38,907 bases of DNA from Paludibacteraceae bacterium. GTDB taxonomy: Bacteria; Bacteroidota; Bacteroidia; Bacteroidales; Paludibacteraceae. Positions 16,831 through 25,392 of the stretch are shown here, piece by piece. The stretch is taken from contig JAFYWK010000009.1 in assembly GCA_017558065.1 (NCBI GenBank), positions 1 to 38,907 of the forward strand, read 5' to 3'. Below the pieces are notes generated by a model. The model was not told the origin of the DNA. It did no database searches and was given only the letters and a program-made list of their open reading frames with translations. A program made the position numbers and the translations under genes. The first letter of the stretch is position 1; each line of letters opens with the position of its first letter.

Positions 16831-19536
16831 TTATTTTGCCCACTCCAAGTACTCCTCCAAGGTGAAATGCTTGCCAATAAGGTCAAAATTGGATTGCGTA
16901 ATAGTGATGATTTGCGCCTCATTGGCTTGAAGCACCTGCATCAAATCCATGTTCTTTTTCAGCATACCTTCATACCACATCGCATCATCTAGACTATCAA
17001 ATCCAGCAATCTGCAAAGCACAGTCGCCGACACCGAACATCAGTATCTGCTTCAAATCGAAGTCTTTGATCATGAACTGCGAGAAGTTGAAGAGCGCCAC
17101 CTCGTAGAGCAAAGTGTTCAATCGCTGCTCATTGCGTGGCATAATCAACACGACAAAGGATGGTTCTCTGCGCTCGTGGCTGAATGTCACAGTCGTATCC
17201 ACTGCCTCTTCGGTGAGCAACTGCTCTTCTTGGCGGCGGTCTTGCAATGAAGCCATCGTACCATCCATTTGACTCTCAGCGCCTTGTCCCATGAGCGCCA
17301 ACATATCCTTTGCCATAGCTGCCAGTTCGCTGTCTGGATAACGCTTCACCATCTGGCGCAGTTCGCCCACAAAAGCATCCTGTCCATCGGTCTTGGCCAC
17401 AGAGATGGCGTTGAGAAACAAGAAACGAGGCATCAGCGGCGAGAGAGGATAATTATCCTCTACATACTGCTTGTAGGTCTTTACGCCCGCAAAATCGCCT
17501 CGTTGGTAAGCGTGATAGGTGGACTCATAGATAGAGTCTTGCTCTGCCGACATGCGGCGCAAACGGTCAAAATAGTCGGGTTGCGACACGATATATGCCT
17601 CTTGCGAATCAGGAAAACGCTGCATGATCTCCTGCTTGTACAGCTCAGCATCCGCCATACGATTGTCTTTCAACGCAGTCAGGTACTGCATATAATAGAG
17701 GTCCAACAAACGACTATCCTCTGGGAAGCGGCGCAAGAAGTCCTCAAACATCTCATCGCTGAGCACTTGGTCGCCCACTTCGTCGCGGTAGATATACACC
17801 AAGTTGTATAGCGCATTGGCTATCTGCTCATTAGAGCGTTGGAAGTCTGCCTCTGTCTTGGGTATCTGTTGCAGATAATATTCAGGTTTGTGGTTGTCGG
17901 TTTCCACAGGAGCAATCACCGCAGTAGAGTCCGATAGGGTAGAATCGTTGGCTACCAGTTCTTCATCCATATCTTCAGCAAACGAACTAGTGGCAGCTTT
18001 GCTGAGTCGGCGCCAGTTGTCCTCCAATGTGCGGTTGCCCCATTGCTGACGGAAAGTCTGTTGTCCCGAGCGCATGAGTTGAGGGTTGTAGAAATACCAC
18101 TCTCCGCTGCCTCCACCGCCCAGCATATTGCTGGTATTCACGCTGCGCGGACCGCTATTGTTCTCTGCCTCGCGTGCTGCTTGTGCAGCTTTTTCCGCTT
18201 CTTCCTCTTCTGCCTTGATGAGGTCAGCAATGATTTTCTCCACCACTTTCAGTTGCTCCTCCTCGCTCAGTTGTGCCAAGCGCTGCAGCGAGTCTTGCAA
18301 TTGCACCGTGGTGTATTCTACCACCAACTGGTCTAATGTCTCCGAACGGCGTTGGATACGCGCATATTGGGCACTCTCGACGGATAGAATCTGTGTGGCC
18401 TCCTTGTAGCAAGGACTGGCTTTCACATAATCGCGTTGCCCGTAATAAATATCTCCAGCCACAATCAACACGGCTGCTTTGTCCAAACCATGCTTGGTGC
18501 TTTTTTCTATCGCCATTTCATAGTACGACAAGGCTTGTGCGGTGTCTTTACGCTCCAAGAAGATATTGCCCAGTGTACCATAAATCAGGTCTAGACGGTC
18601 TTTGTTTTTGTCCAGTTTAGCCATTTTGGTGAGCATAGCAATGGCCTCTTGTGGGTTCTCAGCCAGTTGTGCTAACTTCAGGCGGGCATTGAAGTCCATC
18701 TCGCTCTCGGTCTGCATTTTGAGTACATGCTGAAAAGCATTGCGCGCTTCTTTTGTGGCGTTTTGTGCTTCGTATAGTTGGCCTAAGACGTAATAGAAAC
18801 GAGGTTTTTCGCCTTTCTTTTTCTCATCGGGCAATGCGATTTTGATGAACGGTATGGCCTCTTTGTAGCGTTCGGTTTTCATCATAATATCTGCACTGAC
18901 GGCTGCGTAGAGAGAGGCGTTTTTCTGGCTGATATTCTCCTGTTGTACCTTAGATATCACATCTTCAGCCTCATAGAGCCATCCCATTTCGCCATAGGCG
19001 CGTGCCGACCACAGTTGGCAGATGGCTACCATTTCTTTGTCGTGCGCGTAGTGGCGGGCGATATAATTAAAGGTACTGATACTGCCCAAGAAATCGCCTT
19101 TGTGGAACTCGGCTTTTGCCAAGAGTAGCCAGGCATTGCCCATTTGGTTATTGAACTCCTCTTGCTCTAGCCACGCTTTGTATTTAGAATCGTTGCGGCG
19201 TTTTTGGTGGTTAATCTTCTTAGGGCGTTCTTTGATGCTGTGCAGCTTGATACACTTGCGGCATTTCTCTATGGTACGCTCCATATGCGAAGCAGACGCA
19301 GCTGCCGCCTTGTGGTCCGATACGGGATACAGGGGTAGGATAGATGAATAATTATCTTCGTGCGCTTCGCGGATGGATTCTTGTCCTTCTTCAAAAGCAA
19401 TTTGTCCGTTGAAATGGATATTGTACTTCGTTTTCATTTGATGAAAACTACGAGAAACCCATGTGTTTTTTTGCGTAGAACAGGACAATAGTGTGGCTGC
19501 AATAGTCAGTAATATGATGATTCTTCCGCCTTTCAT
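16831..19536 (-). CDS. porW: Type IX secretion lipoprotein, PorW/SprE family (901 aa)
   Basis: A lipoprotein signal ends at about Cys19 (TLLSCS). The next stretch, NTWVSRSFHQMKTKYNIHFNGQIAFEEG, carries the family's characteristic N-terminal motif (K-x-N-x-x-FNG-x-x-AFxEG), known as SprE in Flavobacterium and PorW in Porphyromonas. TPR-like helical repeats fill about residues 130-400 and 580-740. An Ala/Glu-rich coiled section lies at about 430-460. PorW is a periplasmic-side lipoprotein needed for type IX secretion and thought to link PorL/M/N motor parts with the outer-membrane translocon. It is cotranscribed with tsaB (11-nt gap). Its presence predicts that the cargo-like proteins at 7017 and 15058 can be exported. 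Confidence is high for the family, moderate for the symbol. Confidence 0.85.
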   Translation of the reverse strand: MKGGRIIILLTIAATLLSCSTQKNTWVSRSFHQMKTKYNIHFNGQIAFEEGQESIREAHEDNYSSILPLYPVSDHKAAAASASHMERTIEKCRKCIKLHSIKERPKKINHQKRRNDSKYKAWLEQEEFNNQMGNAWLLLAKAEFHKGDFLGSISTFNYIARHYAHDKEMVAICQLWSARAYGEMGWLYEAEDVISKVQQENISQKNASLYAAVSADIMMKTERYKEAIPFIKIALPDEKKKGEKPRFYYVLGQLYEAQNATKEARNAFQHVLKMQTESEMDFNARLKLAQLAENPQEAIAMLTKMAKLDKNKDRLDLIYGTLGNIFLERKDTAQALSYYEMAIEKSTKHGLDKAAVLIVAGDIYYGQRDYVKASPCYKEATQILSVESAQYARIQRRSETLDQLVVEYTTVQLQDSLQRLAQLSEEEQLKVVEKIIADLIKAEEEEAEKAAQAAREAENNSGPRSVNTSNMLGGGGSGEWYFYNPQLMRSGQQTFRQQWGNRTLEDNWRRLSKAATSSFAEDMDEELVANDSTLSDSTAVIAPVETDNHKPEYYLQQIPKTEADFQRSNEQIANALYNLVYIYRDEVGDQVLSDEMFEDFLRRFPEDSRLLDLYYMQYLTALKDNRMADAELYKQEIMQRFPDSQEAYIVSQPDYFDRLRRMSAEQDSIYESTYHAYQRGDFAGVKTYKQYVEDNYPLSPLMPRFLFLNAISVAKTDGQDAFVGELRQMVKRYPDSELAAMAKDMLALMGQGAESQMDGTMASLQDRRQEEQLLTEEAVDTTVTFSHERREPSFVVLIMPRNEQRLNTLLYEVALFNFSQFMIKDFDLKQILMFGVGDCALQIAGFDSLDDAMWYEGMLKKNMDLMQVLQANEAQIITITQSNFDLIGKHFTLEEYLEWAK

Positions 19537-19547
19537 TATGCAATGTA

Positions 19548-20258
19548 TTATTTAGTTTCTAATCCTTTAATATGACTGGGAGCTGCTACAAACTCCTTGA
19601 GGTAGAATGGCTCATAGTATGCCACTTGTTTGATATCCAGCATGTGTGCGGTGGGCTGTTCTGCCAGCGCTCCCATATAACGGGCATCGGGTACAACATC
19701 GCTGATGAAATGGGCGTTGCTGGAGGTGAGCACCTGCTGACACTTGGCTGCACCATTGCCAAAGAAGTACATGGGTTGCTGTGAAAGTACGTCAGCAAAG
19801 GACTGCTCATCGATGATTTTAGCTTGTACCTCTCCCGTGCGTTGCAGGTCTTGGGGGTGGTAGAAGGCAGTATAGACCTCCATGCGGCGTGCATCAATCA
19901 TGGGGCATAGCAGCGCGTTGGCAGTCCATTGGTGGCCAGTGGATTGAATGGCGCATGCGCATAGCAGTTGCAGGGTGTCAATAGGTATGAGCGGTATGCC
20001 GAGTCCGTAGCAAATACCTTTGGCGATACTTGCGCCGATGCGCAATCCTGTATAGCTGCCAGGTCCTTGCGATAGAGCCACGGCGTCCAGTTGCCAATTG
20101 TGCTGACGAGCTTCGCCGAGCAGTTGCTCAATGAAGACGGGCAATTCGCTGGCGTGATTGGCACCTTCTAAGTTGGCACGTGATGCCACAGACACACCAT
20201 CAACGGTGATGGCTGCAGAGCAACAAGTGGTGGATGTTTCGATATTGAGTATGACCAT
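19548..20258 (-). CDS. tsaB: TsaB, partner of the t6A tRNA-modification complex (236 aa)
   Basis: The N-terminal ILNIETSTTCCSAAI matches the TsaB ASKHA start (D/E-T-S). GANHASELPVFIEQLL and the signature AVALSQGPGSYTGLRIGASIAKGICYGLGIPLIPIDTLQLL are diagnostic. Length is normal for TsaB. It works with TsaD and TsaE to put threonylcarbamoyl on A37 of ANN-decoding tRNAs; it lacks the metal site of TsaD. It is first in an operon with porW. A promoter lies at 20285-20317. Confidence 0.93.
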   Translation of the reverse strand: MVILNIETSTTCCSAAITVDGVSVASRANLEGANHASELPVFIEQLLGEARQHNWQLDAVALSQGPGSYTGLRIGASIAKGICYGLGIPLIPIDTLQLLCACAIQSTGHQWTANALLCPMIDARRMEVYTAFYHPQDLQRTGEVQAKIIDEQSFADVLSQQPMYFFGNGAAKCQQVLTSSNAHFISDVVPDARYMGALAEQPTAHMLDIKQVAYYEPFYLKEFVAAPSHIKGLETK

Positions 20259-20284
20259 TTCTTTGAAAAAACACTATTTAACCC

Positions 20285-20317
20285 GCAAAGGTAGTGCTTT
20301 TTTTTGAGATGTGCAAA
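20285..20317 (-). promoter_or_regulatory. Promoter of tsaB-porW
   Basis: On the minus strand TTTG (complement of 20314-20317), 20 nt and TACCTTTGC (complement of 20285-20293) precede the tsaB start by 27 nt. Confidence 0.85.
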
Positions 20318-20367
20318 TAAAATCGCCCAAACAAGTGATTTTTCGTGCGCATGCCCGTGCGGCAAGG

Positions 20368-22563
20368 TTAGAAAGTCGCCCCAGTGTTCTTTTCTTCGGC
20401 TCCTGCATCTACTTTGTGTGCATCTTTAATCCAAAGCCATGTGGTGTTACTTTCTTTGTCCAAGTACTGTACTTTGGCCTTTACGATTTCTGTGCCTTCA
20501 GGCAACGCCACCGGCTCACTATATACCTTCCATTCGCCATCATCAAAGTTATAGAGTATCTCGCCACCTTCCATCACTTTGTTCATCACCACGTTCAATG
20601 ACAAGCTGTCCTCTGCCACCGTCTTTACACCGGGTTGTTGAATGTGGAAGTTATGACCGCTGGTAGCCAGTTGAGGGAGAAACACCTCATATATCAGGTG
20701 GTTGTATTCGCTTAGATTGAGTGCGCTGCGGTTGTTCCAAGCCCGCTCTACCAGACCGTAGATCTTGGGGTAGATCTGCCATTCCACTTGGCTGAAGGAG
20801 CGAATCACTTCGCCCCACAGTTGGGCATTCATACCTATCACATTAGGGTGAATGAGTGGTTCCCAATCGAAAGATCGATACTCGTCGGTATAGCCGCCCC
20901 AGTTGAGACCTTTCTCTTCGTGATGGTTGCAGTAGGCGAAATCAAAGTAGAGGCGGTTGGCGTTAGCGAGTACAACAGGGTAGCCCTCCTCGGCCATCTC
21001 CAGCGGCTTGGTGTCGCTGTTGAGCCAAGAGTAGCAAATGGCTTTGCTATGCGCAGGGCAGAAGTGGGTGATCTCTTCCCAGCCCATGGGTTGTAGGTTG
21101 TGTCGATTCAAAATCTCCAATACTGCATCAATAAATGCCTGATGCTCCTCGCGTGTCAATGCTCCTTTGGGTACCTCATCGCCGCCGATATTGAAGATGG
21201 TGAGCGGATAGCCCGCTTCGTTGTGCATCTTTACAATTTCGGTCACGACATGGTCAATAAACCGCACGGCATAGGGCTTGGTCACATCAATCACATTGTC
21301 CGTATAATTTTGTGCAGACTTATATACGCGAGCATCAAACGCGCTATCTGTGAGTAAGTGCCCCATGGCTTTCTTGGCGGCACGCATGTGTCCGGGCATG
21401 TCAATCTCGGGTATCACGCGTATGTGGCGCTCGCCCGCGTACCTCAATAATTCGATGTATTTCTCGCGTGTGATATAGCCATTGGCTGTGGTGGGGGCAT
21501 TAGGGTCCCAACCGCCGCAGTACATGGGCAGGAGGCAGTCACTCTCATCGGTGGTATAGCCGCGTCTGGAGCCGATAGTGGTGAGTTGGGGTAGTCCGGG
21601 AATCTCCAATCGCCATGCTTCGTCATCCGAGAGGTGGAAATGCAGCACGTTGAGTTTGTGGTGTGCCATGATATCCAGAATGCGGTAGATTGAGTCCACG
21701 GGGTAGTAGTTGCGTACGACATCCAACATGATACCACGGTGGTGTAGGTCGGGGTAGTCAGTTACGGTACCGCATGGTATGACTTCGCCCCATTGTCGGA
21801 GTGTCTGTCGGGCATAGAATACGCCTGCCTCATCACTAGCTTCAATCGTTATGGAGGTAGGGGTGATAATCATGGTATAACCTTCTGCCACCATGTTAGC
21901 ATCGGTGCGTGTGATGATCTCTGCCATTGCCACTTCGCACACCCCCTCGGTATAAATAGCCTGCTTAGGCTGTGGCAACAGAGGAAGTATCTCTCGCCTC
22001 TCGCCTTTCGCCTCTCGCCTTTTGCCTAATATCTTTTCTACATAATCATATACATACGCTCCGTCAGCGTAGGGCGTTTTCTCCCATGTGACGATACCGC
22101 GTTTCATCTGTTCTTGACGCGTGAAGGAAGCATAAGTGCAAGGTATACTAATCGGTTTCCCACCTCTCTCCTTTATCAAGAAGAACCCTTCTGGACGCGA
22201 TGTCTGACGGATAACACTGCCGCGGCAACGCAACTGGAATGTGCGGCTCTCGTTGGGCATGAGCGGTTCAAAGTCAGGGGTGGGCTCAAGGCTGTGGTAA
22301 CTGGCTTGCAGTTCTGTTTGTTTGAGTGGTTCGCCCTCAGTGAAGATGGGATGTAGTGACATGTAGTTGAAGTACAATATCCATCCCTCGTTGGTGATGG
22401 GGGCGTTGGATTGATTGGTGATAGTCAAGTACCATTCGCACACACCAGGAGTCACATCGTTTTGTCCCATCTCCCAATGAAGCGACATGGGTGGAGTAGA
22501 TGTGCATGCCATCATAGATACTGCGAAAAAGATGAAAAATAAGTGACGAATACGTGGTTTCAT
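20368..22563 (-). CDS. GH20 beta-N-acetylhexosaminidase lipoprotein (731 aa)
   Basis: A lipoprotein-like signal ends at Cys20 (SMMACTS). Residues about 25-165 resemble the carbohydrate-binding CHB_HEX N-terminal domain. A GH20b-like domain covers about 193-270 and the catalytic barrel about 272-620. The barrel has LHFHLSDDEAWRLEIPG (308-323), IPEIDMPGH (384-392) and FNIGGDEVP with the catalytic Asp462-Glu463. A small beta domain closes the protein (about 645-715). It would remove terminal GlcNAc or GalNAc from glycans at the cell surface. A heptanucleotide tract (21991-22025) codes for the Arg/Glu/Lys-rich linker KRREAKGERRE at 181-191, which does not belong to either flanking domain. It is a single-gene unit with its own promoter. 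Confidence 0.92.
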   Translation of the reverse strand: MKPRIRHLFFIFFAVSMMACTSTPPMSLHWEMGQNDVTPGVCEWYLTITNQSNAPITNEGWILYFNYMSLHPIFTEGEPLKQTELQASYHSLEPTPDFEPLMPNESRTFQLRCRGSVIRQTSRPEGFFLIKERGGKPISIPCTYASFTRQEQMKRGIVTWEKTPYADGAYVYDYVEKILGKRREAKGERREILPLLPQPKQAIYTEGVCEVAMAEIITRTDANMVAEGYTMIITPTSITIEASDEAGVFYARQTLRQWGEVIPCGTVTDYPDLHHRGIMLDVVRNYYPVDSIYRILDIMAHHKLNVLHFHLSDDEAWRLEIPGLPQLTTIGSRRGYTTDESDCLLPMYCGGWDPNAPTTANGYITREKYIELLRYAGERHIRVIPEIDMPGHMRAAKKAMGHLLTDSAFDARVYKSAQNYTDNVIDVTKPYAVRFIDHVVTEIVKMHNEAGYPLTIFNIGGDEVPKGALTREEHQAFIDAVLEILNRHNLQPMGWEEITHFCPAHSKAICYSWLNSDTKPLEMAEEGYPVVLANANRLYFDFAYCNHHEEKGLNWGGYTDEYRSFDWEPLIHPNVIGMNAQLWGEVIRSFSQVEWQIYPKIYGLVERAWNNRSALNLSEYNHLIYEVFLPQLATSGHNFHIQQPGVKTVAEDSLSLNVVMNKVMEGGEILYNFDDGEWKVYSEPVALPEGTEIVKAKVQYLDKESNTTWLWIKDAHKVDAGAEEKNTGATF
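21991..22025. repeat. Heptanucleotide tract inside the hexosaminidase gene
   Basis: On the coding (minus) strand the units are AGGCAAAA-like then AGGCGAG, AGGCGAA, AGGCGAG and AGGCGAG: five 7-bp units. This is the same unit as the intergenic tract at 386-420. Since 7 is not a multiple of 3, gain or loss of one unit would shift the reading frame. Confidence 0.85.
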
Positions 22564-22588
22564 GGTGTAAGATTTTTATAAATACGCT

Positions 22589-22621
22589 GCAAAGGTACAA
22601 AAAATAAACAACTTATACAAA
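22589..22621 (-). promoter_or_regulatory. Promoter of the GH20 gene
   Basis: On the minus strand TTTG (complement of 22618-22621), 20 nt and TACCTTTGC (complement of 22589-22597) precede the ATG at 22563. It is back to back with the phoH promoter. Confidence 0.85.
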
Positions 22622-22635
22622 AAAATCCTTCAAAA

Positions 22636-22668
22636 CTTGCACAAATCAAAATAATTACTTACTTTTGC
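22636..22668 (+). promoter_or_regulatory. Promoter of phoH
   Basis: CTTG (22636-22639), 20 nt and TACTTTTGC (22660-22668). The frame of phoH is open into this promoter, so the first usable start is the ATG at 22707. Confidence 0.8.
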
Positions 22669-22706
22669 ACACTAATTGCAAACAATCCCATAAGCAAAAG
22701 TATATT

Positions 22707-23672
22707 ATGGAAGTGATAATCGAACTCAACGAGGCCTTGGATACCGCCACTTTTTATGGCGTGAACAATATCAATATGCTATGCCTGAAGAACCAGCACC
22801 CCGATGTGCGTATCGTGGCGCGTGGCTATCAGGTAAAAGTGGTGGGCGCGCAGGCGGCCATCGCACGTTTTGAACAGAATATGCGTAAGTGCGAGGCGTT
22901 TTGCATCAAAAACAACACACTTACCGAAGAACAGATACTGCAACTGCTACATGGTGAACAACCCACAGAGTTTCTGCAAGACAACTTGATTTTGCATGGC
23001 GTGAATGGTAAATCGATTGTGGCTCGCAGCACCAACCAGCAGTTGCTGGTGGATGCCTACGACGAGAACGACCTGCTGTTTGCTGTAGGACCTGCAGGCA
23101 GCGGAAAAACCTATACGGCGATAGCGTTGGCAGTGCGTGCGTTGAAGAACCGTGAGGTGAAGCGCATTATTCTGTCGCGACCAGCTGTAGAGGCGGGCGA
23201 GAAACTGGGCTTCTTGCCTGGTGACATGAAGGAGAAAATTGATCCCTATCTGCAACCATTGTATGATGCTTTGCAGGATATGATTCCTGGCGCCAAACTC
23301 AACGAGTATATGGAGCGCGGTGTGATACAGATTGCCCCTCTGGCTTTCATGCGTGGTCGCACGTTGGCTGATGCTATTGTGATCTTGGACGAGGCACAGA
23401 ACACTACCACCGCTCAACTCAAGATGTTCCTCACGCGCTTGGGCGTGAATGGCAAGATGATTATCACGGGTGACTTGACGCAGATTGATTTGCCTGCTAG
23501 CCAAAAGTCCGGACTAAAAGATGCACTCGAACGCTTGAAAGATATTCGTGGCATAGCAATTGTGGAGTTTAATCAGAAGGATATTGTGCGCCACCATTTG
23601 GTGAAGCATATTGTGGCGGCGTATAGTGCGAAACGTAGTTTAGAGGACGCTGCTGACGCAGCTACAGTTTAG
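22707..23672 (+). CDS. phoH: PhoH-like ATPase (321 aa)
   Basis: Walker A is GPAGSGKT (residues 128-135) and Walker B is VILDEAQN (D228, E229). Other PhoH motifs are RPAVEAGEKLGFLPGDMKEKIDPYLQPLYDAL, FMRGRTL, and ITGDLTQIDLP. The N-terminal 110 residues form the usual KH-like PhoH extension. PhoH/YbeZ proteins are ATPases with reported links to RNA metabolism, often working with the YbeY endonuclease; that gene is not in view. The start was moved to ATG 22707 because the -7 box at 22660-22668 excludes upstream codons. The stop codon TAG lies inside a two-unit heptad repeat (23667-23680) that leads to the next gene. Confidence 0.9.
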   Translation: MEVIIELNEALDTATFYGVNNINMLCLKNQHPDVRIVARGYQVKVVGAQAAIARFEQNMRKCEAFCIKNNTLTEEQILQLLHGEQPTEFLQDNLILHGVNGKSIVARSTNQQLLVDAYDENDLLFAVGPAGSGKTYTAIALAVRALKNREVKRIILSRPAVEAGEKLGFLPGDMKEKIDPYLQPLYDALQDMIPGAKLNEYMERGVIQIAPLAFMRGRTLADAIVILDEAQNTTTAQLKMFLTRLGVNGKMIITGDLTQIDLPASQKSGLKDALERLKDIRGIAIVEFNQKDIVRHHLVKHIVAAYSAKRSLEDAADAATV

Positions 23673-23691
23673 AGTTTAAAGGCAAGAATAT

Positions 23692-25326
23692 ATGAAAAAG
23701 ATTTATTTGATATTGGCGCTATGTAGCGCGTGGGTGGCAGGTATGGCCTGCACCAATTTCTTAGTAGGTAAAGATGCGTCTGTGGACGGAAGTACGATGG
23801 TTTCGTACGCAGCCGATAGTTATGCATTGTATGGTTTCTTGCATTATGTACCCGCGGCAGACCATGCTGAAGGTGCGGTGCGCGAAGTGAAGGACTGGGA
23901 TACTGGCAAACCTTTGTGTACTATTCCACAAGTGGCTCATACCTACAACGTAGTAGGTAACATGAATGAGCACCAATTGACCATTGGTGAGACTACTTGG
24001 GGTGGTCGTCCTGAACTGGAGTCTGGCGAAGGAATCGACTATGGATCGTTGATCTACATTGCTTTGGAGCGTTGCAAGACGGCTCGCGAGGCAATCAAGT
24101 GCATGACCGATTTGGTAGCTGAATATGGCTATGCTTCTTCGGGTGAGACCTTCTCTATTGCCGACCCTAACGAGGTGTGGCTCATGGACCTTATAGGTAA
24201 GGGCAAAGCGGAGAAAGGTGCCGTATGGGTAGCCACTCGTGTGCCAGACGATTGCATCGCAGCGCATGCCAACCAAGCACGCTTTACCACAATCAATTTC
24301 AAGGACAAAGAGAATTGGATGTGGAGCAAGGATGTGGTGAAGTTCGCTCGCAAACAAGGCTACTATACGGGTAAGAAAGACGAGGACTTCAATTTTCAAG
24401 AGGCATATGCACCATATGATTTCTCGGGCCTGTATGTGTGCGAAGCACGCGTATGGTCGTTCTTCCGCAAGTTCTCCAATGATATGGACAAGTATTTTGA
24501 CTTCGCGTCGGGAAAGACTTTCGTAGAAACTGGTGGCAAGTATGCAGGCGAGCGTATGCCACTCTATATCAAACCTAATCATAAGGTGAGCGCACAAGAG
24601 TTGAAGAATTGTATGCGTGATCAATACGAGGGTACGCCATTGGATATTACCCAAGGTCCTGATGCAGGGCCATGGAATAGCAAGTTGCGTTATGGTTCGT
24701 TGGGCTTTAAGTTGGATTCGGTGCAATATTGGTTTGAGCGCCCAATCGCTACCCAACAAACAGCATGGTCCTTCGTGGCACAAATGCGTGGCTACGAGTC
24801 GGCTAAGGCTGGTGGTATCTTCTGGTTTGGTGTGGACGATGCGGCTTCTACCGTGTATGTGCCTATGTATAGCACCATCACTGAGGTACCAGAGTGCTTC
24901 AAGGAGGGCAATGGCGATATGTATAATTACTCGCCTACATCAGCTTGGTGGACCTATAACATCGTAGCCAACTGGGCATATACCAAGTACTCGGCTATGA
25001 TGCCAGATATTAAGAAGGTGCAAGCCGCTTGGGAGGATAAGTTTAATAGTCAAGTCGCGGCTATCGATGCTCAGGTGGCTAACATGGATGCTGCTCAAGC
25101 TGCGGAGTTCTTGACTAAGTACTCTTGTGCACAAGCGCAGGAGTCCACTGCGGCATGGAAGGATTTGGGTATCTATCTGTTTGTGAAGTACTTGGATGGT
25201 CAAGAGCGTAAGGAGAAAGATGGACAGTTCCTTCGCAACCCATACGGTGAACCCGAAGGCCCCAACCGCAAGCCTTACCCAACGGAGTTTCTCGAAAACG
25301 TACACGAGCACATTGCTCACGAATAA
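23692..25326 (+). CDS. Secreted C69-family dipeptidase (544 aa)
   Basis: A signal peptide (residues 1-19) is followed by Cys20 in ACTNFLVGKDASVDGSTMVSY. This Cys is the N-terminal nucleophile of MEROPS family C69 and becomes the first residue after cleavage. GETTWGGRPEL, IDYGSLIYIALERCKTAREAI and DPNEVWLMDLIGKG are further family motifs. The enzyme probably hydrolyses dipeptides in the periplasm or outside the cell; this could also be mistaken for a lipobox Cys, but conservation favours the nucleophile. It is 19 nt after phoH, without its own canonical promoter, so readthrough is likely. It stands before a second peptidase gene (pepD). Confidence 0.9.
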   Translation: MKKIYLILALCSAWVAGMACTNFLVGKDASVDGSTMVSYAADSYALYGFLHYVPAADHAEGAVREVKDWDTGKPLCTIPQVAHTYNVVGNMNEHQLTIGETTWGGRPELESGEGIDYGSLIYIALERCKTAREAIKCMTDLVAEYGYASSGETFSIADPNEVWLMDLIGKGKAEKGAVWVATRVPDDCIAAHANQARFTTINFKDKENWMWSKDVVKFARKQGYYTGKKDEDFNFQEAYAPYDFSGLYVCEARVWSFFRKFSNDMDKYFDFASGKTFVETGGKYAGERMPLYIKPNHKVSAQELKNCMRDQYEGTPLDITQGPDAGPWNSKLRYGSLGFKLDSVQYWFERPIATQQTAWSFVAQMRGYESAKAGGIFWFGVDDAASTVYVPMYSTITEVPECFKEGNGDMYNYSPTSAWWTYNIVANWAYTKYSAMMPDIKKVQAAWEDKFNSQVAAIDAQVANMDAAQAAEFLTKYSCAQAQESTAAWKDLGIYLFVKYLDGQERKEKDGQFLRNPYGEPEGPNRKPYPTEFLENVHEHIAHE

Positions 25327-25392
25327 CCCTATTGTCTAACATCTAACAGCCGTAGGCGGTCTAACAGCGCAGCGGTCTAATATCTAATAAAT

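Noticed and set aside
23761-24783. 340-residue minus-strand ORF opposite the C69 peptidase
   Set aside because: The plus strand encodes a clear enzyme; the antisense frame shows no domain or start context.
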